Shown: positions 1 through 9,928, numbered from the stretch's first letter. The stretch: 64,000 nt of DNA from Pectobacterium aroidearum (GCF_015689195.1 NZ_CP065044.1:3782001-3846000); one strand, 5' to 3'. Made by a program: numbers and translations. Notes: generated by a model not told the origin, from the sequence alone.

Positions 1-1355
1 AGGACATCACGCAAACGCTGGCAACGGTGGGGCTTCTTCCGCCAGACACTGACACACAAGATGGCTGGCTGGCTCAGCGTGACAGCGAATGGCAAAACTG
101 GAAAGCCAAAGAGCAGGAGCAGTCTCGCTTAACCCCTCTGTTAGCCACGCTGGAAAGCGATCTTCAACATCTGCGTCACAGCGTAAGCGAGGCAACACAG
201 CACATCCAAACGCAGCAACAGCAGTTGGCACAGCACCTCGCGCAGCTCAACACAAGCCAACAAGAGCGACAGGTGCTATTTGGGGACAAGCAAATCACCG
301 ATGTGCGCGAACAGCTACAGCGAACCAGCCAGCAGTATGACGATGCACTCAGGTTCGCCCAGTCATCCCGTCAGCAAACCGAAACGGCGTTAAGCCGTCT
401 GACGGGAGAGCTGGCTAGCACGCAGCAGCAATATGAACAGAGCACGCGCCAGCATGAGAGTGCAACCGAACGCTTTACTCTGGCGTTGCAGCAAAGCACC
501 TTCGTTGATGAAACCGCCTTTCTCCATGCACTGCTTGATGAGCAGGAACGTCAGACGTTGCAGGAATTCAAGGAAACGCTGCATCAGCGCTTGCAGCAAG
601 CGGCGACACTGCGCCAGCAGGCTGAACAGACATTACTGGAACATCAACAAAAACGGCCAGCATCCCTGACGGAAGACGCTACGCAAGAAGCGATACAGCA
701 GCAGTTGGATGCGCTGGACGACACGCTGAAAACTAACCTGCGGCAGCAGGGGGAATTCCAGCGTCAGTTATCTGACGACAAACAACAGCGCCAGAATCAA
801 CAGGATTTACTCAACGAGATCGCCCAAAGCCAACAAAAGAATGACGACTGGGAGACGTTAAACTCGCTGATCGGCTCCAGTAAAGGGGATAAATTCCGCA
901 AATTTGCTCAGGGGCTGACCTTGGATCATCTGGTCTATCTCGCCAATCTCCAGCTTTCACGCCTGCACGATCGCTATCAGCTCAAACGTAAGCCCGGTGG
1001 CGATCTGGAACTTCTGGTGATGGATACCTGGCAGGCGGATGCCGAGCGCGACACAAAAACGCTATCCGGCGGCGAAAGTTTTCTGGTCAGTCTGTCGTTG
1101 GCGCTGGCGCTGTCCGACCTGGTCAGCCATAAAGCCAGTATCGACTCGCTGTTTCTGGATGAAGGCTTCGGCACGCTGGATGCCGAGACGCTGGATATCG
1201 CACTGGATGCGCTGGATAACCTGAACGCCTCGGGTAAAACCATCGGCGTCATTAGCCATGTTGAAGCCATGAAAGAGCGAATTCCGGTACAGATCAAAGT
1301 GCAGAAGGTTAACGGGCTCGGCGTCAGCCGGCTGGCGCCGCAGTACGCCGTTTAG
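1..1355 (+). CDS. sbcC: SbcC, ATP-dependent dsDNA exonuclease subunit (C-terminal part)
   Basis: The reading frame is open from the window edge, so this is the 3' part (about 450 codons) of a large SMC/Rad50-type ATPase. The first about 280 residues are Gln/Glu-rich coiled coil, which forms the arm. The C-terminal ATPase half follows, with the ABC signature KTLSGGESF near nt 1056-1082, Walker B plus D-loop in LFLDEGFGTLD near nt 1150-1182, and the H-loop VISHVEAM near 1249-1272. SbcC works with the SbcD nuclease to open hairpins and process DNA ends in the cytoplasm. SbcD would lie upstream, outside the window. The gene is convergent with mak only 18 bp away. In E. coli araJ lies between sbcC and mak, and here it is absent. 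The GTG at nt 27 is internal and not a start. Confidence 0.95.
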   Translation, partial: DITQTLATVGLLPPDTDTQDGWLAQRDSEWQNWKAKEQEQSRLTPLLATLESDLQHLRHSVSEATQHIQTQQQQLAQHLAQLNTSQQERQVLFGDKQITDVREQLQRTSQQYDDALRFAQSSRQQTETALSRLTGELASTQQQYEQSTRQHESATERFTLALQQSTFVDETAFLHALLDEQERQTLQEFKETLHQRLQQAATLRQQAEQTLLEHQQKRPASLTEDATQEAIQQQLDALDDTLKTNLRQQGEFQRQLSDDKQQRQNQQDLLNEIAQSQQKNDDWETLNSLIGSSKGDKFRKFAQGLTLDHLVYLANLQLSRLHDRYQLKRKPGGDLELLVMDTWQADAERDTKTLSGGESFLVSLSLALALSDLVSHKASIDSLFLDEGFGTLDAETLDIALDALDNLNASGKTIGVISHVEAMKERIPVQIKVQKVNGLGVSRLAPQYAV

Positions 1356-1373
1356 CCATCATTCGATCTGCAA

Positions 1374-2285
1374 TTACTTCGTCTTCGGCCAAAGCCAGGC
1401 GGCTCCGCGTACCCCACTGGAGTCGCCGTGTATCGCCTGACGCACGGGCGTTTCGCACTCGCCGCCAAAGATCCATTGTTTAATCTTTGCCGGCACGGTC
1501 TGGTAAAGGCGAGAAACGTTGCTCATTCCGCCCCCCAGCACCACTACATCAGGATCGAGCAGGTTAATCACATGCGCCAGTGACTTCGCCAGCCGATGTT
1601 CATAGCGCTGCAACGCCAGCTCGGCGATGGGATCGCCCTGCTCCGCTAAGGCAATAATTGCTTCGCCCTTGTGCGGCTGGCCGCTCAGACGCTGGTAATC
1701 CGCGGCAAATCCGGTACCGGAGATAAACGTTTCAATACAGCCGGATTTGCCGCAATAACAGGGAACCGTCTGCCGATAACGCAGCTCGTCCTCATCCATC
1801 CAGGGCAGCGGGTTATGTCCCCATTCTCCAGCAATACCATTGCCGCCGACGTGAGCCTGACCGTTCAGCGCAATGCCCGATCCGCAGCCGGTCCCAATGA
1901 TGACCGCGAAGACGGTTTGCTTCCCTGCCCCGGCACCGTCAACCGCCTCTGAAACAGCGAAACAGTTTGCGTCATTGGCGACCCGCACCGGCCGATTCAG
2001 CAGCGTGGCGAGGTCGAGATCCAACGCCTGACCGTTAAGCCAGGTGGAGTTGGCATTTTTTACTTTGCCGGTAAACGGCGATAGCGTGCCGGGGATCCCT
2101 ACGCCGACGCTGCCGCGACAGCCAATCGCTTTTTCCGCCATCTCGACCAGCGTGACAATAGTCCGTAGCGTTTCCGGGTAGTCATTTCTTGGCGTCGGCA
2201 TACGCTGCCGAAAACGTTCCAGCCCTTCATCATCCAGTGCGATAACTTCCGTTTTCGTCCCGCCCAGATCGATACCGATTCTCAT
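1374..2285 (-). CDS. mak: Fructokinase, ROK family
   Basis: This 303-residue protein has the ROK-family N-terminal phosphate-binding motif [11 protein letters not shown] (residues 3-13) and the zinc-binding ROK signature [15 protein letters not shown] near residues 176-190. Its length equals that of E. coli Mak (YajF), which phosphorylates fructose and, weakly, related hexoses in the cytoplasm. A strong ribosome site (GGGGGAG) sits 7 bp before the ATG. The location next to rdgC matches the E. coli order mak-rdgC. Substrate preference is inferred from the family and synteny, since ROK kinases cannot be told apart by eye. Confidence 0.9.
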   Translation of the reverse strand: MRIGIDLGGTKTEVIALDDEGLERFRQRMPTPRNDYPETLRTIVTLVEMAEKAIGCRGSVGVGIPGTLSPFTGKVKNANSTWLNGQALDLDLATLLNRPVRVANDANCFAVSEAVDGAGAGKQTVFAVIIGTGCGSGIALNGQAHVGGNGIAGEWGHNPLPWMDEDELRYRQTVPCYCGKSGCIETFISGTGFAADYQRLSGQPHKGEAIIALAEQGDPIAELALQRYEHRLAKSLAHVINLLDPDVVVLGGGMSNVSRLYQTVPAKIKQWIFGGECETPVRQAIHGDSSGVRGAAWLWPKTK

Positions 2286-2572
2286 GATGTCTCCCCCGTG
2301 TTGTAAATAGGTCGGCGTTCCCCGAAAAATGAGGTGCTGACAAAGTTGGTCGAGCAGTAATCGTTCTTGTTCCGCAACAGTCAGTTTGTTACCGACCTGA
2401 AAATGTTCTTAATAGAGATAATCAGAGAAAGCAATCTGCTGTCACTCAAAGCGTGATAGGTATTCCTCTGAATCCCGGTATTTTATTCCACATTACGGCC
2501 TCGAATTCGTTATCATGCGCGCAACATTACAAACCCGCGTGCAAACCTGCGCGCCCAGTCAGGGATAACACC

Positions 2573-3502
2573 ATGTTGTGGTTTAAAAACTTAATGATTT
2601 ACCGCCTAAGCCGGGATAGTGCACTGTCTAAAGATAACGTTTTATCTGCAGATGAGCTGGAAAAACGGCTCAGCGCTTTCGCGTTCACCCCGTGCGGCAG
2701 TCAGGATATGATGAAAACGGGTTGGGTATCACCGATGGGATCGCATAGCGATGCATTAACGCATGTCGTTAATGGGCAAATCGTTATCTGCGTCCGCAAA
2801 GAAGAAAAAATCCTGCCTTCTCCGGTCATCAAACAAACCCTTCAGGCCAAAATCGAACGTCTGGAAGCGGAACAGCACCGCAAGCTGAAAAAAACCGAAA
2901 AAGATTCGCTGAAAGATGAAGTGCTGCATAGCTTGCTGCCGCGTGCGTTCAGTCGTTTCAGTCAGGTCTGGATGTGGATCGACACGGTTAACGGCCTGAT
3001 TATGGTCGATGCCGCCAGTGCTAAAAAAGCGGAAGATACGCTGGCGCTGCTGCGCAAAACGCTGGGGTCACTGCCCGTTGTGCCACTGACTATGGAAAAT
3101 CCTATTGAGCTGACGCTGACCGAGTGGGTACGCTCCGGTGAACCGGCAGCTGGCTTCGTGCTACAGGATGAAGCAGAGCTAAAAGCGATTCTGGAAGACG
3201 GCGGCGTTATCCGCTGTAAAAAACAGGATTTGGTCTGCGATGAAATCGCCGTCCATATTGAAGCAGGCAAGCTGGTCACCAAGCTGGCGCTGGACTGGCA
3301 GGAACGTATTCAGTTGGTCTTGTCCGAGGACGGTTCGGTAAAACGCTTGAAGTTCTCCGATACGCTGCGGGAACAAAACGACGATATCGATCGGGAAGAT
3401 TTTGCGCAGCGGTTTGATGCCGATTTCATTTTAATGACCAGCGAACTGGCTGCATTGATTGCGAATCTGATTGAAGCGTTGGGCGGAGAAGCCCAACGTT
3501 AA
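2573..3502 (+). CDS. rdgC: RdgC, nucleoid-associated recombination inhibitor
   Basis: The frame is open from 2453, but the ATG at 2573 is preceded by AGGGA and gives the typical RdgC N-terminus [12 protein letters not shown]. The resulting 309 residues are close to the 303 of E. coli RdgC, and the 40 upstream codons do not look like RdgC. RdgC is a ring-shaped dimer that coats double-stranded DNA and limits RecA-driven recombination. It has been linked to replication restart and, in Neisseria, to pilin variation. The neighbouring mak gene is divergent, as in E. coli. A short stretch of imperfect tandem TTAATACTATCG units follows the stop codon (about 3510-3570), and then a strong hairpin. Confidence 0.95.
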   Translation: MLWFKNLMIYRLSRDSALSKDNVLSADELEKRLSAFAFTPCGSQDMMKTGWVSPMGSHSDALTHVVNGQIVICVRKEEKILPSPVIKQTLQAKIERLEAEQHRKLKKTEKDSLKDEVLHSLLPRAFSRFSQVWMWIDTVNGLIMVDAASAKKAEDTLALLRKTLGSLPVVPLTMENPIELTLTEWVRSGEPAAGFVLQDEAELKAILEDGGVIRCKKQDLVCDEIAVHIEAGKLVTKLALDWQERIQLVLSEDGSVKRLKFSDTLREQNDDIDREDFAQRFDADFILMTSELAALIANLIEALGGEAQR

Positions 3503-3577
3503 TACGATCGATTGTTAATACTATCGCTCGTTAATACTATCGTTCGTGAATACTACCGATTATTAATACAGTCGGTG

Positions 3578-3608
3578 ATTGCCCGCCACCGTTCTGGCAG
3601 CGGGCAAT
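3578..3608. terminator. Hairpin between convergent rdgC and the chemoreceptor gene
   Basis: A perfect 9-bp stem (ATTGCCCGC / GCGGGCAAT) closes a 13-nt loop in the 127 bp between two converging genes. It lacks a long T-run on either side, so it may act as a weak bidirectional terminator or only protect the 3' ends. Confidence 0.5.
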
Positions 3609-3629
3609 ACCTCCTCAGTGACAAATCCG

Positions 3630-5420
3630 TTAGACCCGGAATGCCCCGACGACGGCGTTCAGTTCTTCCGCCTGTGATTGCAACGCACCTGACGCAGCAG
3701 CAGATTCCTGCACCAGCGCGGCGTTTTGTTGCACCATCGAATCCAACTGTGCGACCGCCTTGTTGATCTCGTTGATACCGCGCATTTGTTCATCCGCCGC
3801 ATGCGTAATTTCAGACATCACCGAGCTCACCGTAGACACGCCACCGACAATTTCATTCATCGTGTCGCTGGCCTGACGAACCTGCACAGAGCCAGACGTC
3901 ACGCTGGAGACCGTCGATTCAATCAATTCTTTAATTTCTTTTGCGGCCTGCGCGCTGCGCTGTGCCAGGCTGCGAACCTCACCGGCAACCACGGCGAAGC
4001 CACGGCCCTGTTCACCCGCACGCGCAGCTTCTACCGCTGCGTTAAGCGCCAGAATGTTAGTCTGGAATGCAATGCCATCAATCACGCCGATGATATCGCC
4101 GATTTTCCCAGACGCGACCACGATCTCTTCCATCGTGACAATCACATCGGAAACCACTTTCCCGCCCGTGCCCGCATCTTTCGACAGCAGCAGCGCTTTA
4201 GCGTTAACCTGTTGCGCCGATCCTGCCGACTGCGTCACCGCCGCAGAGATTTCCTCCAGCGAGGCCGCCGTTTGCTGAATGCTCGACGCCGCAGATTCGG
4301 TGCGTGCAGAAAGATCGTTGTTCCCCGCTGAGATTTCATCCGCCGCTACCTGAAGCGATGCGCTGATATCCCGAATCTGGATCATGACCTGACTGATCTT
4401 ATCGACAAAGATATTAAACGAGCGGGCAATTTGCGCGACTTCATCATGCCCTTCGTCCGGCAGACGCTGCGTCAGATCGTTATTACCGTTGCTGATATCA
4501 TCCATCGCATCACGGATTTGCAGCAGGCGCTTGAGCGTTGATGTGATAATGAAACCAATCACCAACGTGCCCAACAGCGCGATGGCAACTAGCGTGATGA
4601 CCGAGGTAGACAGCAGAGAACGCATACCCGCCGTCGCTTCAGCTTTGTCCAACGCCACCAGCATGAACCAGCTCGTGCCGGTAATCGGTTTTGCCAACAC
4701 CAGTTTTGTCGAACCGGAAAAATCCACATCGCGGGCACTATCCGCAGAAAGAATGTCGTTCAGGTTAATCGCAGGAGCAATCTCGGTGATATTTTTCAGC
4801 GTCAGCTTTTCATCTGGGTGCGCAATAATCGTACCATTACGGTCAATCAGCACGCCGAAACTCCCCGGACTCGGGTTGATCGCTTTGACGTTTTCGATCA
4901 CGCTCTTCATGGTGACGTCGCTACCGACGACGCCTCTGACGGTTCCCCCTTCCACTACAGGCGCAACGAAAGACACGACCAGCGTATTCGTTACCATATC
5001 CACGTACGGCGCGGTCGCTAACGGCTTACCTTCTTTCACAGCCTGCTGATACCAAGGTCTGATGGTAGGGTTGTAATCGGCAGGAATACCACCGGGATCG
5101 GCAAACTTGGCCGTGCCATTGGCGTAGCCCATGTAGACGTTCAGGAACCCGCCGGAAGCCACGATCTGTTTAAATAGCGGGATCGGATCTTCATCCTTTA
5201 TGGCGCGATCGTGCAGAGCTGAAATCATCTGCGTTTTAGAAGCAACCCAGTCGCTGATGGCTATACTATGACTGGTTGCTACCGCATCCAGCGTATTTTG
5301 GATCGATTCCTTATTCGCGTTATTGGCGATGGTGTAATTTAGAAAAGTATTGATAACCAGTGAAAGTACAACAATGGTCGAACAGGCCGCAAGAATGCGG
5401 GAGCGCGTCGTTTTCAGCAT
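3630..5420 (-). CDS. Methyl-accepting chemotaxis protein with dCache sensor
   Basis: The ATG at 5420 ([10 protein letters not shown]) is preferred over the longer frame. It starts directly with the first membrane segment (about residues 8-30), has AAAGAG in front, and lies downstream of a sigma-28 promoter. The 596-residue protein has a periplasmic double-Cache-type sensor (about 36-270, with the [12 protein letters not shown] signature typical of amine or amino-acid binding Cache domains), a second membrane helix (about 281-303), a HAMP segment and a full signalling coiled coil. The conserved hairpin tip reads [21 protein letters not shown]. The C-terminus ends AVVGAFRV without the NWETF-type pentapeptide that tethers CheR/CheB, so it is probably a low-abundance receptor. 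The ligand cannot be read from the sequence. Confidence 0.9.
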   Translation of the reverse strand: MLKTTRSRILAACSTIVVLSLVINTFLNYTIANNANKESIQNTLDAVATSHSIAISDWVASKTQMISALHDRAIKDEDPIPLFKQIVASGGFLNVYMGYANGTAKFADPGGIPADYNPTIRPWYQQAVKEGKPLATAPYVDMVTNTLVVSFVAPVVEGGTVRGVVGSDVTMKSVIENVKAINPSPGSFGVLIDRNGTIIAHPDEKLTLKNITEIAPAINLNDILSADSARDVDFSGSTKLVLAKPITGTSWFMLVALDKAEATAGMRSLLSTSVITLVAIALLGTLVIGFIITSTLKRLLQIRDAMDDISNGNNDLTQRLPDEGHDEVAQIARSFNIFVDKISQVMIQIRDISASLQVAADEISAGNNDLSARTESAASSIQQTAASLEEISAAVTQSAGSAQQVNAKALLLSKDAGTGGKVVSDVIVTMEEIVVASGKIGDIIGVIDGIAFQTNILALNAAVEAARAGEQGRGFAVVAGEVRSLAQRSAQAAKEIKELIESTVSSVTSGSVQVRQASDTMNEIVGGVSTVSSVMSEITHAADEQMRGINEINKAVAQLDSMVQQNAALVQESAAASGALQSQAEELNAVVGAFRV

Positions 5421-5454
5421 AAAATACTCTTTGCATAGAATAGTTATACTATCC

Positions 5455-5481
5455 ATAACGGCACAGCAAAATAAAACTTGA
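5455..5481 (-). promoter_or_regulatory. Sigma-28 (FliA) promoter of the chemoreceptor gene
   Basis: On the minus strand TCAAGTTT, an 11-nt spacer and GCCGTTAT match the flagellar sigma-28 consensus TAAAGTTT-N11-GCCGATAA at 7 of 8 and 6 of 8 positions with the exact spacing. It lies 35 bp upstream of the chosen start codon, which ties expression to the flagellar class 3 regulon and supports that start. Confidence 0.75.
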
Positions 5482-5767
5482 ATGCGATCACATTCCACCA
5501 CCGCCATTTATCTTGAAACCCAGAACAACACTTAATACGTTCAACCATATCCTGATATAAAAAAAGACACCAAATGGAGTTGGAATCAATTAACCAATAT
5601 AACAACCTTATAAAAACAAAAATTAAAGAATAAAAAACTTATCATTTACCATAAGATAAAATTATCAGTAAATCCTTTAATCTATTGTATTTTAACAATC
5701 TAGGGATTATTCCTAATAATTACCTCATTCTTTTATACGATTAATTAATCAACACCATTAAATAAAA

Positions 5768-5796
5768 TGGCTCATATATGGAATATATGAGCCATG
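5768..5796 (-). terminator. 13-bp hairpin with T-rich tail on the minus strand
   Basis: Arms ATGGCTCATATAT and ATATATGAGCCAT pair perfectly around a 3-nt GGA loop. On the minus strand the stem is followed by TTTTATTT, which looks like a Rho-independent terminator. No annotated gene reads into it from that side, so it could end a short untranslated RNA starting in the yegW promoter region (about 5800-5950), or be a remnant. Confidence 0.45.
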
Positions 5797-5903
5797 CTAC
5801 AAAAAAGAGCGATAGATTTCGTAACAGCGAATTATGCTGGAAATTATGGGTATGGGTTATTTTTTATGTGGCAAGATAACAACGCATTTTCAGTATAGAC
5901 TGA

Positions 5904-5922
5904 ATAATACCAGTGGTATTAT
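5904..5922. promoter_or_regulatory. Palindromic operator, probably for YegW
   Basis: ATAATACCA-G-TGGTATTAT is a perfect 19-bp inverted repeat centred about 43 bp upstream of the yegW start. This is the size and position expected of an autoregulatory GntR-family operator. The half-site GGTATT recurs three times upstream of yegT (9967-9996), at the far end of the cluster. Confidence 0.6.
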
Positions 5923-5955
5923 AGAATCTACGCAGGCTGGCAGGATCAGAGAAGA

Positions 5956-6702
5956 ATGGAACATGCGCATACTCAATTAATAGCACAGCTTACTCAGCGC
6001 TTTGCGACTGCAGACAATACCCCGCTCTACCTAAAATTTGCCGAAACGGTAAAAAATGCCGTACGTAGCGGCATGTTGGAACATGGCAATATTTTGCCGG
6101 GCGAACGCGACCTGAGCCAGCTGGCCGGCGTATCGCGCATTACCGTGCGTAAAGCCATGCAGACGCTGGAAGAAGAAGGTGTGGTCACTCGTGTGCGCGG
6201 ATACGGTACGCAAATCAATAATATATTCGAGTATTCGTTGAAAGAGGCGCGCGGGTTTTCACAACAGGTTGTACTGCGGGGTAAAAAACCGAATACGCTG
6301 TGGGTGAACAAACAAATTGTGAAAAGCAGCAAGGAAGTGGCTGAACAATTGGCTATTGCGCCGGACACCCCCGTTTTTATGTTGAAACGTATTCGCTATG
6401 TCGATGAGGATGCCGTTTCAATTGAAGAGTCGTATGTCCCTGTTGATCTGATCGCTGACGCTGAAGATATCGGCGTTTCACTGTATGACTATTTTCGCAG
6501 TCAGAATATCAATCCGCAGCGTACACGCAGCCGCGTCAGCGCACGCATGCCTGACGCCGAGTTTCAGTCCCACATTCAGCTTGATAATAAAGTACCGGTT
6601 CTGGTCATCAAGCAGGTTGCGCTCGACCCACAGAACCGGCCCATTGAGTACAGCATCAGCTATTGCCGTAGCGATCTATACGTGTTCGTCTGCGAGGAGT
6701 AA
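5956..6702 (+). CDS. yegW: GntR/HutC-family transcriptional regulator YegW
   Basis: This 248-residue protein has the same length as E. coli YegW. The N-terminal winged helix (about residues 20-90) contains the GntR signature around LPGERDLSQLAGVSRITVRKA, and a UTRA ligand-binding domain follows (about 105-245). It is probably a repressor of the adjacent nucleoside-type genes and responds to a small metabolite. The stop region overlaps the convergent yegV by 27 bp. An AGAGAAG ribosome site precedes the ATG, and a perfect palindrome lies just upstream. The effector is unknown in the family as far as I can state. Confidence 0.88.
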   Translation: MEHAHTQLIAQLTQRFATADNTPLYLKFAETVKNAVRSGMLEHGNILPGERDLSQLAGVSRITVRKAMQTLEEEGVVTRVRGYGTQINNIFEYSLKEARGFSQQVVLRGKKPNTLWVNKQIVKSSKEVAEQLAIAPDTPVFMLKRIRYVDEDAVSIEESYVPVDLIADAEDIGVSLYDYFRSQNINPQRTRSRVSARMPDAEFQSHIQLDNKVPVLVIKQVALDPQNRPIEYSISYCRSDLYVFVCEE

Positions 6703-7653
6703 CCGGGCGCGAAGTTCAGCCTGCGTGGGTGCGCAGTCTCCGCCACGGTGGCTCACGACATATGCGGCAACAGCATTCCCCAACGTGATGGCATCCGCCA
6801 GCGACCAGCCAGCAGCCAACCCCGCGAGTGTTCCTCCGGCGTGACTGTCTCCCGCACCGATGGTATCAACCACCGTTGCCGGAAACGGAGAAATGCAGCC
6901 CTCAGAAGCGGCATCGAAATACCATGCCCCCGCCTTGTCCTGACGAATAATCACCGGTGCGCGGTACGTCTCTGTCCAGGCGCGCCCCAGCGTTTGCACA
7001 TCCGCTGACACACCGAGCATTTCTGCTGCCACTTCCGCTTCCTGACGATTAAGGGAAACGATGGGGCGAAGCGCCATAATACGCGCCATCAGATCGGGAG
7101 AAATATCAGCAATACGTGGGCCAAAATCGATAAATGGGGTGACGTTATGCAAGGTTTCCAGCCAGCTCACCAGACGCCCGCCGCACGGTGCCGCCAGTTG
7201 GTAGCCCGAAAGATAGACCAGACTCCCTGATGGGACAGATAACGATGCCAGCCAACTGTCGCTCCACTGGTTCTCAACACCGCTGAAGGACATAAAAGTC
7301 CGCTCGCCGTCCGGTTCAACCAACGCCAGACACCAACCGTTGTCTCCCGCGTCGGTTTGTACCACCGTGGTCAGATTCTGCTTTTCCAGACTATGGCGAA
7401 TGATATCCGCCCATACCCCTTGTCCGACAGGCAGGGCATTTTGTGCATCGATGCCGAGACGTTTAAGCGCAATCGCAATATTCAAGGCGCAACCGCCAAT
7501 ATTCACGCTTTGCTGCTTGAGCTCGATATCACATCCGCGATACGGCAGTGCGTACGCATCGGCAATCACATCAATGACCGCGGCGCCAATAATAGTTAGC
7601 GGCTGACGTGCCGTGAGTCCATCCAGTTTTGCGACAAGTTCGCTGGCCTTCAT
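6676..7653 (-). CDS. yegV: PfkB-family sugar/nucleoside kinase YegV
   Basis: This ribokinase-fold protein has the N-terminal glycine-rich motif around NIGGCALNIAIALKRLG (residues 51-67) and the C-terminal PfkB signature DTIGAGDSHAGG, whose Asp is the catalytic base. The ATG at 7653 overlaps the yegU stop (TGATG) and follows GGAGGCG. The GTG one codon earlier is less likely. It would phosphorylate a sugar or nucleoside hydroxyl with ATP. Its placement behind a transporter and a glycohydrolase suggests that it acts on the sugar released inside the cell. E. coli YegV (about 321 residues) is the closest family member by context. The substrate is not known. Confidence 0.85.
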   Translation of the reverse strand: MKASELVAKLDGLTARQPLTIIGAAVIDVIADAYALPYRGCDIELKQQSVNIGGCALNIAIALKRLGIDAQNALPVGQGVWADIIRHSLEKQNLTTVVQTDAGDNGWCLALVEPDGERTFMSFSGVENQWSDSWLASLSVPSGSLVYLSGYQLAAPCGGRLVSWLETLHNVTPFIDFGPRIADISPDLMARIMALRPIVSLNRQEAEVAAEMLGVSADVQTLGRAWTETYRAPVIIRQDKAGAWYFDAASEGCISPFPATVVDTIGAGDSHAGGTLAGLAAGWSLADAITLGNAVAAYVVSHRGGDCAPTQAELRARLLLADEHV

Positions 7654-8654
7654 CACGCCTCCCGTGCTGAGCGATATTGCAGGAGAAGGCTGGCGTAGCG
7701 ACCAAAATCAAGCTGGTTAATATCATCCAACTCCTGTTTCAGCGCAGCATTAATCGCCGTTACCCCGTGTAGCGCACCGCATATCGCCGTCGCCATCGCC
7801 CCGATCGTATCGGTGTCTCCCCCGAGGTTGGCACACAGAATCGCACAGCGGTTTGGATCCGTTTGCGCTAATTCCACCATCGCTATGGCGGTCGCGACGG
7901 ATTCAATGGTGCTTGTTCCCGCGCCAATCAATTGATAAAGCTGCTCGCTGGCGCTTTCCGTACCGTTTGCGTTACGCACGATATTCAGTGCCAACTCCAG
8001 ACGCGCGGCGAGGGAAGCGCTAAACGTCGTGATACGTTTTTCCTGCGCGTGGCGTGCTACAGACGGTAATGCATCAACGATCGCCTGCCAGTTGGCGCCG
8101 TCAATCGCCCGGGAGATTGCCCAGGCAATCACGACCGCCCCCGCAATCGCCACATCAGATTTATGCGTGGGGCTGGATGCCAGCGCCACCTGATCGATAA
8201 ACGCATCGAGATCGTGGGTTGGCAGCAGGCAGCCTAGCGGAGAGGCGCGCATTGCCGCGCCATTCGTTACGCCATTATTTTCCAGTTCGCTGACTGGCGT
8301 GCCCTGGCGGATCGCTTTCAACGCAATTTTAGAGGTGGGGCCGAGCACATTTTTATTAAAGGCATCGAACGATTCCGCCCATTTAAGGATGTGACGGCCA
8401 ATCGCATCGGCATTGATTTCACCGTCACATTCAATGATCGCGTCGGCCAGACTCAGCGCCATCGAGGTATCATCCGTAAATTCGCCGCGACCGAAATAGC
8501 ACGCCGCATTGTTTTCCGCCGGGCCGGGTAAAAAGCGATCGATCCAGCCAAAATGCGCTTTCACGCGCGTTCGGGGCCACAGTTCCGATGGCATACCCAT
8601 CGCATCCCCTAAAGCCTGCCCATATAAGGCACCGAGAATACGTTCTTGTTTCAT
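7653..8654 (-). CDS. yegU: ADP-ribosylglycohydrolase family protein YegU
   Basis: This 333-residue protein has the three metal-binding signatures of the DraG/ARH family: GALYGQALGDAMGMPSE at residues 8-24, the TDDTSMAL motif near 61-68, and GGDTDTIGAMA near the C-terminus. These acidic residues bind two Mg ions and hydrolyse N- or O-glycosidic bonds of ADP-ribose or related ribosides. It overlaps yegT by 4 bp (ATGA) and yegV by 1 bp, so translational coupling is likely. Being encoded with a nucleoside-type permease and a PfkB kinase, it may cleave an imported riboside rather than deADP-ribosylate protein. That is inference from context. Confidence 0.87.
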   Translation of the reverse strand: MKQERILGALYGQALGDAMGMPSELWPRTRVKAHFGWIDRFLPGPAENNAACYFGRGEFTDDTSMALSLADAIIECDGEINADAIGRHILKWAESFDAFNKNVLGPTSKIALKAIRQGTPVSELENNGVTNGAAMRASPLGCLLPTHDLDAFIDQVALASSPTHKSDVAIAGAVVIAWAISRAIDGANWQAIVDALPSVARHAQEKRITTFSASLAARLELALNIVRNANGTESASEQLYQLIGAGTSTIESVATAIAMVELAQTDPNRCAILCANLGGDTDTIGAMATAICGALHGVTAINAALKQELDDINQLDFGRYASLLLQYRSAREA

Positions 8655-9928
8655 TTGTTTTCCTCTGTACTGAAATGCTGATTTGCACCGTCTACATCAA
8701 TTGTCGAGATCGTCTTATCCGATTCACGGAAAAACAGGATAAAGATCAGCGCAATAATCGCGATCATCACCGCGCCAAACAGCCACATGCCGGTCCAGTT
8801 GAAGGTTAGGCCGTTAACCGGCTCGCCGTGGGCGAAAAGCTTCTCCATCATCACCCCACCCAGACGATATCCCAACAGGCTGCCGAATCCCTGACAGCAG
8901 AGCGTAATCAGCCCCTGCGCCGCCGTGCGCATATGCACCGGCGCTTTTTTATCAACGTAGATATAAGCGGTAACATAGTAAAAATCGTAACTCACGCCGT
9001 GCAACAGAATGCCGAGGAACAGCAGCGCATACGTGAAGTAGTGGTAAGCATCGCCGTAGACGAAGAACACATAGCGGATCGCTGCTGTAATCAGCCCCAG
9101 CAACAATACCTTTTTAATACCAAAGCGCTTGGTGAAAAACGGTAGTGCCAGCATGAAGAAAATTTCTGAGAATTGACCCAACGTCATCCAGCCCGTCGCG
9201 TTTTTCATGCCGACCTCGGTGAGGAAGCCGGTGGCAAAAATGTAATAAAACGCCAGTGGCATCGCGAACAAGAAGGAGCAGACAAAGAACACCAGAAAGT
9301 TTTTGTCTTTCAGCAACACCACTGCGTCCAGCCCCAGCATGACTTTAACATCCAGCTTGCCGGTGCTTTTCGGTGACGTATTGGGCAGGAAAAGCGCAAA
9401 GCAACCGAGCAGCGCAGAACTGGCGGCCGTAATCAGTAACGGAATATTGGTCGGAGAGATATCGCTAAATCCAAGCCACGTCGGTAGAAATCCGCAGACG
9501 ATACCAGAGGCGATCCAACCGATCGTGCCCAATACGCGAATGCGTGGGAAATCTCGTTCTACGTCGGCAACATGCGAGAAAGCGATACTGTTAGTCAAGG
9601 CGATCGTAGGCATATAGGTCAGCGAATACGCCAATAGCAGCGGGAAGAAATACATGAATTCTGTTTGCTGCGCCGCCAGGTACATCAGTATCGCGCCAGC
9701 GAACATCAGTACGGCCAGCACCTTTTGCGCGGCAAAAAAGCGGTCGGTGAGTGACCCCACAAGAATCGGCGACAAGATAGCGGCAATAGCCGTACAGGCA
9801 TACGACCAGCCGATTTCCCCCGCCGTAAATCCGCTTTTGCTCAGATACAGCCAGAGTGGAACAAACCAGGCTCCCCAGATAAACCATTCAACGAACATCA
9901 TGAACGACAGCTTTGCTGTAGTTTTCAT
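8651..9928 (-). CDS. yegT: MFS nucleoside:proton symporter YegT
   Basis: The ATG at 9928 (MKTTAKLSFMMFVEWF) is chosen because GAAGGA lies 7 bp before it and the product is then 425 residues, exactly the E. coli YegT length. The ATG at 9943 overlaps that ribosome site. The protein has about twelve hydrophobic helices and the NupG/XapB-type N-terminus, including EWFIWGAWFVPLW. It is expected to import nucleosides or a similar riboside across the inner membrane by proton symport. It is the first gene of the yegTUV operon. Three AATACC direct repeats lie 39-68 bp upstream of its start, matching half of the yegW palindrome. Confidence 0.87.
   Translation of the reverse strand: MKTTAKLSFMMFVEWFIWGAWFVPLWLYLSKSGFTAGEIGWSYACTAIAAILSPILVGSLTDRFFAAQKVLAVLMFAGAILMYLAAQQTEFMYFFPLLLAYSLTYMPTIALTNSIAFSHVADVERDFPRIRVLGTIGWIASGIVCGFLPTWLGFSDISPTNIPLLITAASSALLGCFALFLPNTSPKSTGKLDVKVMLGLDAVVLLKDKNFLVFFVCSFLFAMPLAFYYIFATGFLTEVGMKNATGWMTLGQFSEIFFMLALPFFTKRFGIKKVLLLGLITAAIRYVFFVYGDAYHYFTYALLFLGILLHGVSYDFYYVTAYIYVDKKAPVHMRTAAQGLITLCCQGFGSLLGYRLGGVMMEKLFAHGEPVNGLTFNWTGMWLFGAVMIAIIALIFILFFRESDKTISTIDVDGANQHFSTEENK

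Larger units (their letters stand above)
5482..5955. other. AT-rich intergenic region with hairpin and operator
   Basis: No gene is visible in the 474 bp between the divergent chemoreceptor and yegW. It is strongly AT-rich around 5520-5770. It carries a perfect 13-bp hairpin (5768-5796) and a 19-bp palindrome close to the yegW start (5904-5922), which are listed separately. Confidence 0.6.

Noticed and set aside
2453..2572. 40-residue N-terminal extension of RdgC
   Set aside because: It is not similar to RdgC, and the ATG at 2573 has a good ribosome site and gives the family length.
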